A stretch of DNA of 41,139 nucleotides from Pseudomonadota bacterium (lineage in GTDB: Bacteria > Pseudomonadota > Gammaproteobacteria > Burkholderiales > UBA11063): NCBI GenBank assembly GCA_030917485.1, contig JAUPUP010000011.1:1-41139 (forward strand), written 5' to 3'. A model generated the notes under the pieces. That model worked only from the letters and a program-made list of their open reading frames with translations, was not told where the DNA came from and did no database searches. Positions within the stretch are counted from its first letter, which is position 1, and every line of letters starts with the position of its first letter. This document shows positions 20,639 through 29,479 of this stretch, one piece after another. The position numbers and the translations under genes are program-made.

Positions 20639-20711
20639 ATACTCTTTGCCTTTGAGTATCAAAAAAGTCCAACTTTAGCTTCGCAAGTAAACCAATTACG
20701 AATAGCATATA
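20639..20711 (+). repeat. Dispersed intergenic repeat, compact near-complete copy (~73 bp)
   Basis: atactctttgcctttgagtatcaaaaaagtccaactttagcttcgcaagtaaaccaattacgaatagcatata. Confidence 0.75.
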
Positions 20712-20871
20712 AAACATATCACGTAGCAAAGGTTTTCCTAATCAACAAACTTGTCAGCCAACCAATGATTTTCTCACATTTAGTGATCATGTGCTAAAAC
20801 AAATTATGATTGATTCGGCCAATGCACGATTTATAAAACTAAAACTTTAACAGAAAAACCTCAAAATACAC

Positions 20872-20899
20872 TTGACAAATTATAGTATTGTGGTACAAT
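20872..20899 (+). promoter_or_regulatory. Sigma-70-type promoter upstream of ttcA
   Basis: TTGACA (20872-20877), 16-bp spacer, TACAAT (20894-20899). Confidence 0.65.
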
Positions 20900-20977
20900 T
20901 TGCCACTAAACTATGCCAGTATGTGTGTCATCATGCGTGCTGGCATGTAGCATATAACTTATATTATTACCAAAATA

Positions 20978-21856
20978 ATGAATCAAGAATACGAATTTAA
21001 TAAATTAACCAAAAGACTTCGCGCCTCAGTTGGCAAAGCAATAAACGATTATACCATGATTGAAAATGGCGATAAAATCATGGTGTGCTTGTCGGGAGGC
21101 AAAGATAGTTACACATTGCTTGATATTCTACTTGGTTTTCAAAAAATAGCGCCAATAGAGTTCACTCTAATTGCAGTAAATCTTGACCAAGGACAGCCGG
21201 GATTCCCTAAGCATGTTTTACCTGACTATCTTAATCAACTTGGAGTTGACTATAAAATAATTAATGAAGACACCTACTCTACCGTAAAACGAGTTATTCC
21301 TGATGGTAAGACCACTTGTGGATTATGTTCTAGATTAAGACGAGGAATTTTATATCGAGTTGCAAAAGAAGTTAAAGCCACCAAAATAGCGCTTGGACAC
21401 CATCGCGACGATATTCTAGAAACATTTTTTCTGAATATGTTTTTTGGCGGTAAGCTTAAAGGTATGCCGGCAAAATTAATCAGTGACAACGGAGAAAACA
21501 TTGTTATTCGCCCACTAGCATATTGCCCTGAAAAAGAAATTATAAAATACGCCACTGCCAAAAACTTTCCAATAATTCCATGCAACTTATGTGGCTCTCA
21601 ACCAAATCTGCAACGTCAAGCAATAAAAGAAATGCTGCAACAATGGGGTTCTCATCACCCAGGTAGAATTGAAACTATGTTTCGCTCACTGCAGAATATT
21701 GTACCATCTCACTTACTTGATGTTAGCAAGTATGATTTTAACAGCCTTACAATATCCAGTGACAATAAAACCGAACTGGCAGAATTTGGTGGAGATACTT
21801 TCGATACTTTTCTTAATGTTTCCCCGTGCTCCCAAACCCTTGCTCGCCTCGATTAG
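20978..21856 (+). CDS. ttcA: tRNA 2-thiocytidine(32) synthetase TtcA
   Basis: PP-loop [11 protein letters not shown], CxxC ([12 protein letters not shown]) and CNLCGSQ motifs. Confidence 0.96.
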   Translation: MNQEYEFNKLTKRLRASVGKAINDYTMIENGDKIMVCLSGGKDSYTLLDILLGFQKIAPIEFTLIAVNLDQGQPGFPKHVLPDYLNQLGVDYKIINEDTYSTVKRVIPDGKTTCGLCSRLRRGILYRVAKEVKATKIALGHHRDDILETFFLNMFFGGKLKGMPAKLISDNGENIVIRPLAYCPEKEIIKYATAKNFPIIPCNLCGSQPNLQRQAIKEMLQQWGSHHPGRIETMFRSLQNIVPSHLLDVSKYDFNSLTISSDNKTELAEFGGDTFDTFLNVSPCSQTLARLD

Positions 21857-22280
21857 TAGCAGCAAAATCTTCAACTATATCAAATTGTACCTGCACAACC
21901 GGCACTACCACTAACTGAGCGATTCTTTCCATCGGCTGCAACTCAAATGGTTCATGCCCGCGATTCCAAACCGACACAAATAATTGCCCTTGATAATCCG
22001 AATCAATTAAACCGACCAAATTACCCAACACTATACCATGCTTATGTCCAAGTCCAGAACGTGGCAAGATCATCGCGCATAGATTGGTATCTTCTATATG
22101 TATAGCAATACCAGTTGGAATTAAAATTGTTTTACCGGGCAAAACAACCTCCATTTGATCAATACAGGCACGCAAATCAAGGCCTGCAGAACCTGCCGTA
22201 GCATAATTAGGTAAATTATCTTTAATTTTATTATCTATGATTTTTACATTTATTTTTTTTTGCGTACTTTCAGCTCTCAA
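21813..22280 (-). CDS. dut: dUTP diphosphatase
   Basis: dUTPase motifs [57 protein letters not shown]; 3' end overlaps ttcA. Confidence 0.97.
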   Translation of the reverse strand: MRAESTQKKINVKIIDNKIKDNLPNYATAGSAGLDLRACIDQMEVVLPGKTILIPTGIAIHIEDTNLCAMILPRSGLGHKHGIVLGNLVGLIDSDYQGQLFVSVWNRGHEPFELQPMERIAQLVVVPVVQVQFDIVEDFAATNRGEQGFGSTGKH

Positions 22281-22308
22281 TTACTGCTCCTCAACAATTT
22301 ATTACTAA

Positions 22309-23100
22309 CTATCCTTTAATCAGACTAAACGGATCAATCGGTTTACCATTTTTACGCACTTCAAAATGTAATACCGCACTCCCATCATCGTCAGTTCCCA
22401 TAGTGGCTATTTTCTGCCCACGTTTTACTATAGCGCCTTCACTAACTTTATTCATTTTATTATGTGCATAAGCTGTTAAATAAGTATCGTCATGCTTGAT
22501 AATAATCAAGTTGCCATAACCTTTTAATCCGTTGCCACTATACACAACCTTGCCATCATTTACAGCATATATTGCTTGTCCAGCCACACCATAAATATCA
22601 ATTCCCTTACTGCTTGACTTATAACTGCTAGCTTTGCCAGTCGTTGGCATTATCCACCCGCTAGCAGCGCTGGGCACTGCTGTAACCGATCGCATAGCAG
22701 CAGAATCACTCGCATCACCAGCAACAGATGTATTATTTGCATCATAACTGGCTGAATGCTTATTATTTGACACCGTATTTACTGGCACAGTATGTACTGG
22801 AACAGATTTTACACTATTTTCATTATCACTTAAGGCACCCATGGTGGTACTACTACCAGCACCCTCATGATTACTGGCATTGGTTTTAGCAGGAGTTGCC
22901 GCTGGCTTCGTAGACTGGTTGCCAGAACTATTTCCGCTACTAGATAAATAACTAGGAACATTGGTAGCGTTTTCTATAGGAGCTGTATCCGGACGACTGG
23001 CACACCCCACAAATAATAAACAAATCAATAATGCATTAAATTTTCTCATAGATAATATTCTCATAAATAATATATATAACCTCCCAAAACATATGCACAC
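22309..23100 (-). CDS. nlpD: NlpD-like M23/LytM-domain lipoprotein; start probably MRKF (~23049)
   Basis: Lipobox LLFVGC; C-terminal LytM domain (GIDIYGVAGQAIYAVNDGKVVYSGNGLKGYGNLIIIKHDDTYLTAYAHN...VLHFEVRKNGKPIDP). Confidence 0.85.
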   Translation of the reverse strand: MCICFGRLYILFMRILSMRKFNALLICLLFVGCASRPDTAPIENATNVPSYLSSSGNSSGNQSTKPAATPAKTNASNHEGAGSSTTMGALSDNENSVKSVPVHTVPVNTVSNNKHSASYDANNTSVAGDASDSAAMRSVTAVPSAASGWIMPTTGKASSYKSSSKGIDIYGVAGQAIYAVNDGKVVYSGNGLKGYGNLIIIKHDDTYLTAYAHNKMNKVSEGAIVKRGQKIATMGTDDDGSAVLHFEVRKNGKPIDPFSLIKG

Positions 23101-23165
23101 ACCTTTATTTTAGCCTCAGATAGAATACAAACCGTTAAAACCATTGGTTACAAAGAAGTCTATTT

Positions 23166-23933
23166 TTAAACAGCTAAAGCAGCAATTACCGGCATTTGAT
23201 TATAATCTGTAGGCAATACCTGTAATGGTGTAATTGAAATATTTTTTTGTAAAATATGCACTGCCACATCAGTACCCAGCCGTTCACTTTCTGGCTCACC
23301 CGGCAATCCCTGCCAATAAATAACCCGACCTCTTGGCGTGACTTGCTTTTCAAACGGGTAATGCGGTTTACGCTTACCCAGCTCAGTAACTTCAAATTCA
23401 CCAATCTGATCATATGGCTTATTTGGAATATTTACATTCCATAAAAAAGGCGATTTTAATACCTCAGAATTCTTGTCTAAGCGGGCTATTAAATCAACCA
23501 CCACTCTAGCTGCGGCATCCAAATGATTAAACTCATACCCAGCAGTAGAAAAAGCTATACCAGGAATACCATGTAGTGCAGCCTCTTTTGCCGCTCCAAC
23601 CGTTCCTGAGTACATAACATCCTCGCCTACGTTTTCGCCAAGATTAACCCCAGAAATTACCAAATCCGGATAATTATTTTGATCTTTATATACAATCTGC
23701 AGACCAAGCCGGACGCTATCAGCAGGAGTTGTCGAAACATAGTATATCCGCTCATTGACTTTATGAATTTCAATTGGTGAGTACACCGCAATTGACTGGC
23801 TTGCACCACTTGAATTTAATTCAGGAGCAACTATTACTACGTCATGTTTTGCAGCTAACAGCGCATGAAAAACCTGATTAATACCCTGGGCACGATAACC
23901 ATCATCATTAGTAAGTAAAATTCGCATAACCAT
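23166..23933 (-). CDS. surE: 5'/3'-nucleotidase SurE
   Basis: MRILLTNDDGYRAQGI, APELNSSGASQSI, VISGVNLGENVGEDVMYSGTVGAAKEA. Confidence 0.97.
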   Translation of the reverse strand: MVMRILLTNDDGYRAQGINQVFHALLAAKHDVVIVAPELNSSGASQSIAVYSPIEIHKVNERIYYVSTTPADSVRLGLQIVYKDQNNYPDLVISGVNLGENVGEDVMYSGTVGAAKEAALHGIPGIAFSTAGYEFNHLDAAARVVVDLIARLDKNSEVLKSPFLWNVNIPNKPYDQIGEFEVTELGKRKPHYPFEKQVTPRGRVIYWQGLPGEPESERLGTDVAVHILQKNISITPLQVLPTDYNQMPVIAALAV

Positions 23934-24386
23934 TCCTTTTTCTTCACAAGTAAGAATTATATCATCTTACATTACATTTTCTCTAAAAATGAATTCAACT
24001 AAATATTTTTTTAAATCCATTAAACGCTTTTTACAAACAATAGATAACAATCCTCAAATATTCGGCACCTAACAACTTTATATTCCATATTTAAACCGAC
24101 TAAAAAACACGGTTTTTTATCATATAAAAATTAGCGCTATAAAATTCCATAAATCTTTGCCACACATAAACATAATTATACTTTTTTCATAAATATACAT
24201 TAGTAACCATCTATTACACAATAATTTTTTAAAATATAATCATCACTTCAGGAAGGCAAATGTCATAGAGAGCATCTTGATTTATTATGTTCGGATTTAG
24301 TCTGAAAACCCAAACAATTTAAGTTAAGTTGCAGCTAAACCTATGCTGGATACTAAACTATTATTTTACAGAAATACTAATTAAAA

Positions 24387-25874
24387 ATGCCCTTAGATTC
24401 AATTACACCGGTTAATAAACAACGCACTCAACAAAGCCAATCACTAAAAGATAAACCACCTAAAACATCACCTACTTCATATTTTGCTACAGCTAAAAAT
24501 GATAAAGAAAATATAAACCCTCAAAATAATATTAGTACTGGACCATCAACTCCCAAACGTAATACTTTCCAATCTCCAGCGCAAGCTGATACTAAGAATC
24601 CAAAACAAAACCTCAAACGAAAAAGCCCTGAATTATCTTCACCACATACACCGACACAAACCCTTAAACGAAAAAGCTCTGAATTATCTTCACCACATAC
24701 ACCGACACAAACCCTTAACCAACAAAGCGATTACTTATCTCCACCATATACACCCAAATATGAAAAAATGGGTTTTAATGATACAGATCAAACTCAACAA
24801 GCCGAGCAAAATAGGAGCAGCTCCAGACAATCCGGTTTTCTGTTCAATAATAGTACCAAAACTATTGTTAGCGGAAGTTCCGCAATCATAGCAGAAATAT
24901 CAGAGAGTTTGACCCAAAGAGAGATTCCTCATTACAGTGATACATCCAACACAAACCGCGGAACTTTAATGCCTTTAAATAGTTTTAATGGAAAAATTCA
25001 ATGCGCAACTCCAACAAAGGGCACTCCAAAGTCAAAAACCCCATTAGCAATTGAAAATAAATTTCTAGGAGAAACTTTACCTCGAAAAGACTGCATAAGC
25101 ATAAAGGTATTTTCTGACCCATCTCATGTTTCAATTAACCAAAGAGTAGATGATTCTAATAATGCCTCAATTTGCCCTCCCATTATAAAAGAAGGAATAC
25201 GTGTATCTACATATGCCAAAACAACTATAACAGATTCAGATTCTGTTCAGCGATCCAGAGTTTTAACTAAAGAACTTTGCGCACTAGGAATCACTATTAA
25301 GAGAAACTATTTTCAAGTAGAACCAAATAAATTCGCTTCAAAAGATTTCAATATCACACAACAACAAGTAAAAAAAGCTTCAGCTGAAGACATTATAGAA
25401 AAATGGTATAATGAAAGCATACAACCATCTGATAAAATATCCAAAGAGTCTAAACAATATTTAAAATTAATTATAGAAAATTCTAAGCAAGAATTACGGC
25501 ATGCAAATCCAAAAGTGATTTCGGGCAGGCAATCTCAAACCGCCGATAATTTATTTCCAGGACCTAGAGGAACAAATTGTTTTGATTATGGCGTAGAAAG
25601 AGCTCTCGTAGAAGTATCTAGCAAAAATAATATTACTTTTAACGTTGCAGTTATAAGCACATGTTCTACAAACGGTGAAGTAGAACATAAGAGAAAATAC
25701 CGGATTACTATACAAAGATCTAGTGAAATTATTGACATAATAGAAATAAAATATGCGACATTTTTAATTTCCTCACCACCTGAAGATTTCCTGGAAATAA
25801 TAAAATGCGTTCTCAACTACGCAACAAAACCCCCAAAATATGCTAGTGTACCGGATTTATCATATATTGATTAA
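24387..25874 (+). CDS. Orphan hypothetical protein with Ser/Thr/Pro-rich disordered N-terminus and probable folded C-terminal region; candidate secreted effector (speculative)
   Basis: Intact 495-aa ORF; 17-aa tandem repeat LKRKS[PS]ELSSPHTPTQT; many SP/TP motifs; NDKENINPQN; no family recognised. Confidence 0.75.
   Translation: MPLDSITPVNKQRTQQSQSLKDKPPKTSPTSYFATAKNDKENINPQNNISTGPSTPKRNTFQSPAQADTKNPKQNLKRKSPELSSPHTPTQTLKRKSSELSSPHTPTQTLNQQSDYLSPPYTPKYEKMGFNDTDQTQQAEQNRSSSRQSGFLFNNSTKTIVSGSSAIIAEISESLTQREIPHYSDTSNTNRGTLMPLNSFNGKIQCATPTKGTPKSKTPLAIENKFLGETLPRKDCISIKVFSDPSHVSINQRVDDSNNASICPPIIKEGIRVSTYAKTTITDSDSVQRSRVLTKELCALGITIKRNYFQVEPNKFASKDFNITQQQVKKASAEDIIEKWYNESIQPSDKISKESKQYLKLIIENSKQELRHANPKVISGRQSQTADNLFPGPRGTNCFDYGVERALVEVSSKNNITFNVAVISTCSTNGEVEHKRKYRITIQRSSEIIDIIEIKYATFLISSPPEDFLEIIKCVLNYATKPPKYASVPDLSYID
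24611..24763 (+). repeat. 51-bp tandem repeat, 3 units (two nearly identical, third diverged) inside the orphan ORF
   Basis: Units at 24611-24661, 24662-24712 and 24713-24763 (cct[ct]aaacgaaaaagc[ct]ctgaattatcttcaccacatacaccgacacaaac). Confidence 0.9.
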
Positions 25875-26006
25875 CCTAAACCCATATTAATGTGATAATT
25901 TACAATCTAGATATCGCTACATATAGGTTCTCGCAAGCATATGCGCCAAAAAATAACGAATAAGTTGTTAAATACGCGGTATAGGCTGTAGCACAGTAAG
26001 TAGCCA

Positions 26007-27128
26007 CTAAACAATAATCGGTTCAATATTTATTTTAACTTTATAGGCAGCAAAAATTTTATCCTGAATCAACTTGGCAAAAGATAATATTTCAGTTTTA
26101 GTTGCTTTATCATAATTAACCAGTACTAAAGCTTGCTTTTCGTACACTCCAACATTACCGACTCTATAACCTTTTAAGCCTAAATTATCAATTAGCCAAC
26201 CTGCTGATATTTTTGAATGACAGGCATCAACCTCATAAACTGGCAATTTAGGAAATTTAATCCGTAATTTATTCACGGTTTCAATATCTAATATAGGATT
26301 ATGAAAAAAACTTCCTACATTACCAATTAGTTTAGGATCTGGTAATTTACTCGAACGAATATCAATAATAACTTTACGTAAATCAGAAGCTGTTGGGTGT
26401 TTAATTTTGGCAATTTGTGCAGCTACATCACCATAACTAGTATGTAACTTTGCCTGCTTTAACAACCTAAAAACCACAGCAATAACAATATAATTAGGCA
26501 TAATCTTAAAAACACTATTACGATAACTAAAGCTACATTTTTCATTATTTAAGATTAAATACTGCCCAGAATTAATATCATATACTTCAACATAATCAAT
26601 AAAACTCTTAACTTCCACACCATAAGCGCCAATATTTTGAATTGGAGCAGCGCCAACAGTCCCAGGTATAAGGCTGAGATTTTCTAAACCAAACCAGTTG
26701 TTATTTAGGCTATATTCAACAAAATCATCCCAGACCTCCCCAGCCATAACTTTTACCGTAGCATATATGTCATCCTGAGCTAAAAGCTCAATCCCTTTAA
26801 GCTGGTTATGTATAACTAATCCAGGATAAACTTCTGGCAGAATTAAATTGCTGCCTCCTCCTAAAACAAAAAAATTTCGCTGCTCTATATCTGCACATTT
26901 GGCAGTTACGCAGTTAGGACTAACACAGTTAGGACTAACACAATTAGAACCAGCATGGTTAAAACCAACGGAATTGTAATCAACACAATTAATGTAATTC
27001 GAAATATCAGATAAATCATCAATAGAAGTTAAAGAAATGAAATTATCAGCTTGACTAATTAAGCGCAGGGTGTTTAATTTACTTAATGAATAATTTTGAT
27101 GCATATACATAAATACATTCTTTTGCAT
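26007..27128 (-). CDS. murB: UDP-N-acetylenolpyruvoylglucosamine reductase with an in-frame pentapeptide-repeat insertion
   Basis: FVLGGGSNLILP, GLENLSLIPGTVGAAPIQNIGAYGVE, FSYRNSVFK, GNVGSFFHNP, SAGWLIDNLGLKGYRVG. Confidence 0.96.
   Translation of the reverse strand: MQKNVFMYMHQNYSLSKLNTLRLISQADNFISLTSIDDLSDISNYINCVDYNSVGFNHAGSNCVSPNCVSPNCVTAKCADIEQRNFFVLGGGSNLILPEVYPGLVIHNQLKGIELLAQDDIYATVKVMAGEVWDDFVEYSLNNNWFGLENLSLIPGTVGAAPIQNIGAYGVEVKSFIDYVEVYDINSGQYLILNNEKCSFSYRNSVFKIMPNYIVIAVVFRLLKQAKLHTSYGDVAAQIAKIKHPTASDLRKVIIDIRSSKLPDPKLIGNVGSFFHNPILDIETVNKLRIKFPKLPVYEVDACHSKISAGWLIDNLGLKGYRVGNVGVYEKQALVLVNYDKATKTEILSFAKLIQDKIFAAYKVKINIEPIIV
26886..26990 (-). repeat. 15-bp degenerate tandem repeat (7 units) within murB
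   Basis: Encodes NCVDY-NSVGF-NHAGS-NCVSP-NCVSP-NCVTA-KCADI. Confidence 0.85.
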
Positions 27129-27164
27129 AAAGATATTCTTTGTCTTTTAAAAAACAAAATATGA

Positions 27165-27180
27165 TGCCCTCGACAGGAAT
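27165..27180 (-). repeat. Partial duplicate of the tRNA-Arg 3' end (att-like direct repeat)
   Basis: tgccctcgacaggaat is identical to 29389-29404 inside the tRNA gene, with further near matches on both sides (tg[a/g]tgccctcgacaggaat[t/c]gaa[t/c]ct). Confidence 0.85.
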
Positions 27181-27304
27181 TGAATCTTTTGCATAACGCC
27201 ATAACACATTGATATTATCGATCATTTTTATATAAGTATAATTACGAGACTCAAACGTGGCGCCATGAAGTCACGGTCTTTAACTTGATATAGCAAGTTA
27301 TCAA

Positions 27305-27967
27305 TTATAAATCATTTTCAGTTTGTGACCTATAAGTAGTGGACACGGTATCAAACCATCCTCGTTGTATTGCCGCACTTACAGAGCTGGTGTCAAGCAC
27401 TTTTTTAATTGCAGTAACAAACTCTTTACGCGTAGAAAATGGAGGATAAGCAGTCCTACCTGAAAACCAAGTTGCAGGCCTTATATTTACCGGCATGCCT
27501 TGTTTCCATTGAATTTTTAATGCAGACCTTTCAGAACCACCGCATATTTCCCAAACTTTTTTTAGCCAAATATTTTCAATGACTATTCCACTATCTAACA
27601 CCCTATATTTAAAAATCAAATAATCGGCATCAAGTCGATATGGATTAATTGTTAGCGATCTTGCATATGCTTGAAAATTTGCCACATCAAAATTCGGAGA
27701 ACCTTTAAAGCATTTTACTTCTAACAATTCAATGTTATCATTATCTGCATGCATTAAAAAATCAGGAAATTCCTGTGTATTAGACTTAAATCTAAATGAA
27801 ATACTGTGAATAGTCATAAATTTCTTAAGCCATTCTTGGATCAGATTACCAATTATGCTACTATCAAGAACTACCGTTGAAAGACCATTAAGCATAAAAC
27901 TGCTTTCACCTGTAGCCCCTATAATATTTTCACTTATTAACTTATCAAAAAGAACTTGCGCACTCAT
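27305..27967 (-). CDS. Type II restriction endonuclease, tentatively NgoBV/NlaIV-like
   Basis: Adjacent to the methyltransferase (1-nt gap); PDFLMHADNDNIELLEVKCF fits PD...(D/E)xK. The subfamily name is from memory and unverified. Confidence 0.75.
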   Translation of the reverse strand: MSAQVLFDKLISENIIGATGESSFMLNGLSTVVLDSSIIGNLIQEWLKKFMTIHSISFRFKSNTQEFPDFLMHADNDNIELLEVKCFKGSPNFDVANFQAYARSLTINPYRLDADYLIFKYRVLDSGIVIENIWLKKVWEICGGSERSALKIQWKQGMPVNIRPATWFSGRTAYPPFSTRKEFVTAIKKVLDTSSVSAAIQRGWFDTVSTTYRSQTENDL

Positions 27968-27968
27968 A

Positions 27969-29249
27969 TTAATCTTTCTTTAATACTCTTGACGAAACAA
28001 ATTTAATTACAGGTGGCATAACCGTATTTCCAATTAAATCATAAGCCTTTAAATAATCTAATGCGTCAAGAGTATATGACTCTGGAAAACCCGAAAAACG
28101 TAGTCCCTCACGAATTGATATAGGTCGTACTCCTTTATCCGTTGCGACAGCAATTTTACCAGCCTCAGTTGCAACTATAGTTGGGGCATAATCATTAGGA
28201 TTTATAATTTTAGCAATAGGAAATGATAATTTTCCAGCAACAATATTATACCCCTTAGGAGCATTTAATCGAGCAACTCTTCTAGAAATACCATTTTCTA
28301 TAATTAATTGTTTAGGGTGCTCATATTTTAAATAACCTTTATTTGCTAAATCTTCCAAATCTGTATCTAATTTTGGATAGTTACAAAATGTACGAATTTC
28401 ATCAACTGTTAATGGCATCCCATCCATCCATTCAATACCCTTTGATACTGCCCATTTTTTATTTCTCCGTTTCAAAAGAATTTGCTCAAGTAAATAAGCT
28501 TGTTTTTTTGTGACCTTTCCTTTAATTTCTAAATCCCAGCTATGAATATTATTGATTCCGCCACGCTTATCTTTGATAGATTTTCCGTATAAAAATTCTT
28601 TTTTGAACTTATCAGAAAGCAGCTTCGTAAACTTGGAATGAGTAAAATCTAAATCTTCATCAATGCACAACCCTGCGAGTTTATAAGTTTGATTGTAACC
28701 TTTCAGATTTGGAGCATATTTTTTATGCCCCACAATATAAACTCTTCGCCTTTTTTGTGGAACTCCAAATTCAGAAGCATCCAAAATATCCCATGAGACA
28801 TTATATTTAAGTTCTTGAAGTTTGTCTAGTATAGTTTTTAGCGTATTGCCATTATCATGATTAACTAGGCCATCAACATTTTCCAGTAAAAATCCTTTTG
28901 GTTTTTTTATTTTTAAAATATTATGTATTATAAAAAACAAGCCACCCCTCTCATCCATAAAACCATTTCTTTTTCCAGCAGAACTAAATGGTTGACAAGG
29001 AAATCCTGCTAACAAATAATCAAAGTCAGGAATATTTTGGGGATTTATTATAGTTATATCGCCATGGATCTCTTCATTATGAAAATTCTGTTTGTATGCT
29101 AATATTGCATGCTCTTTAATTTCACTTGAAAACACGCATTTTGCATCAAAATTAAAGTCACTACATGCTTGTTCAAAACCAAGTCTTGTCCCACCTAGTC
29201 CAGCAAATAAATCTATGAACCTTACCGTTTTATTTTTAATAGTTTCCAT
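27969..29249 (-). CDS. DNA (cytosine-5-)-methyltransferase, type II R-M
   Basis: Motif I RFIDLFAGLGGTRLGFEQA, IV GFPCQPFSSAGKRNGF, VI FLLENVDGL, VIII QKRRRVYIVG, X IGNTVMPPV. Confidence 0.97.
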   Translation of the reverse strand: METIKNKTVRFIDLFAGLGGTRLGFEQACSDFNFDAKCVFSSEIKEHAILAYKQNFHNEEIHGDITIINPQNIPDFDYLLAGFPCQPFSSAGKRNGFMDERGGLFFIIHNILKIKKPKGFLLENVDGLVNHDNGNTLKTILDKLQELKYNVSWDILDASEFGVPQKRRRVYIVGHKKYAPNLKGYNQTYKLAGLCIDEDLDFTHSKFTKLLSDKFKKEFLYGKSIKDKRGGINNIHSWDLEIKGKVTKKQAYLLEQILLKRRNKKWAVSKGIEWMDGMPLTVDEIRTFCNYPKLDTDLEDLANKGYLKYEHPKQLIIENGISRRVARLNAPKGYNIVAGKLSFPIAKIINPNDYAPTIVATEAGKIAVATDKGVRPISIREGLRFSGFPESYTLDALDYLKAYDLIGNTVMPPVIKFVSSRVLKKD

Positions 29250-29385
29250 ACTTAAGCTAAATCATTAATACTTAAAAATCATACAATGTTAATAATTAAA
29301 AAAGCTTATCCATTACAATCTTATATCGGATTTTCCAATTGCTAGCATACACTGATAATTATTAGATTTTTATTATAATATTGTG

Positions 29386-29460
29386 TGGTGCCCTCGACAG
29401 GAATCGAACCTGTAACTGCCCCTTAGGAGGGGGCCGTTATATCCATTTAACTACGAAGAC
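29386..29460 (-). tRNA. tRNA-Arg(CCT), CCA encoded
   Basis: Minus-strand cloverleaf: GTCTTCG/CGAGGGC acceptor (two G-U pairs), GTTA/TAAC D-stem, GCCCC-CTCCTAA-GGGGC anticodon arm (anticodon CCT), ACAGG-TTCGATT-CCTGT T-arm, ACCA end; 75 nt. Confidence 0.95.
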
Positions 29461-29479
29461 TTTTGTGTAGTATTCTTAC

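Noticed and set aside
24611-24763. Considered whether the regular repeats could be a CRISPR-like array
   Set aside because: Units are directly adjacent with no spacers and are in-frame coding repeats.
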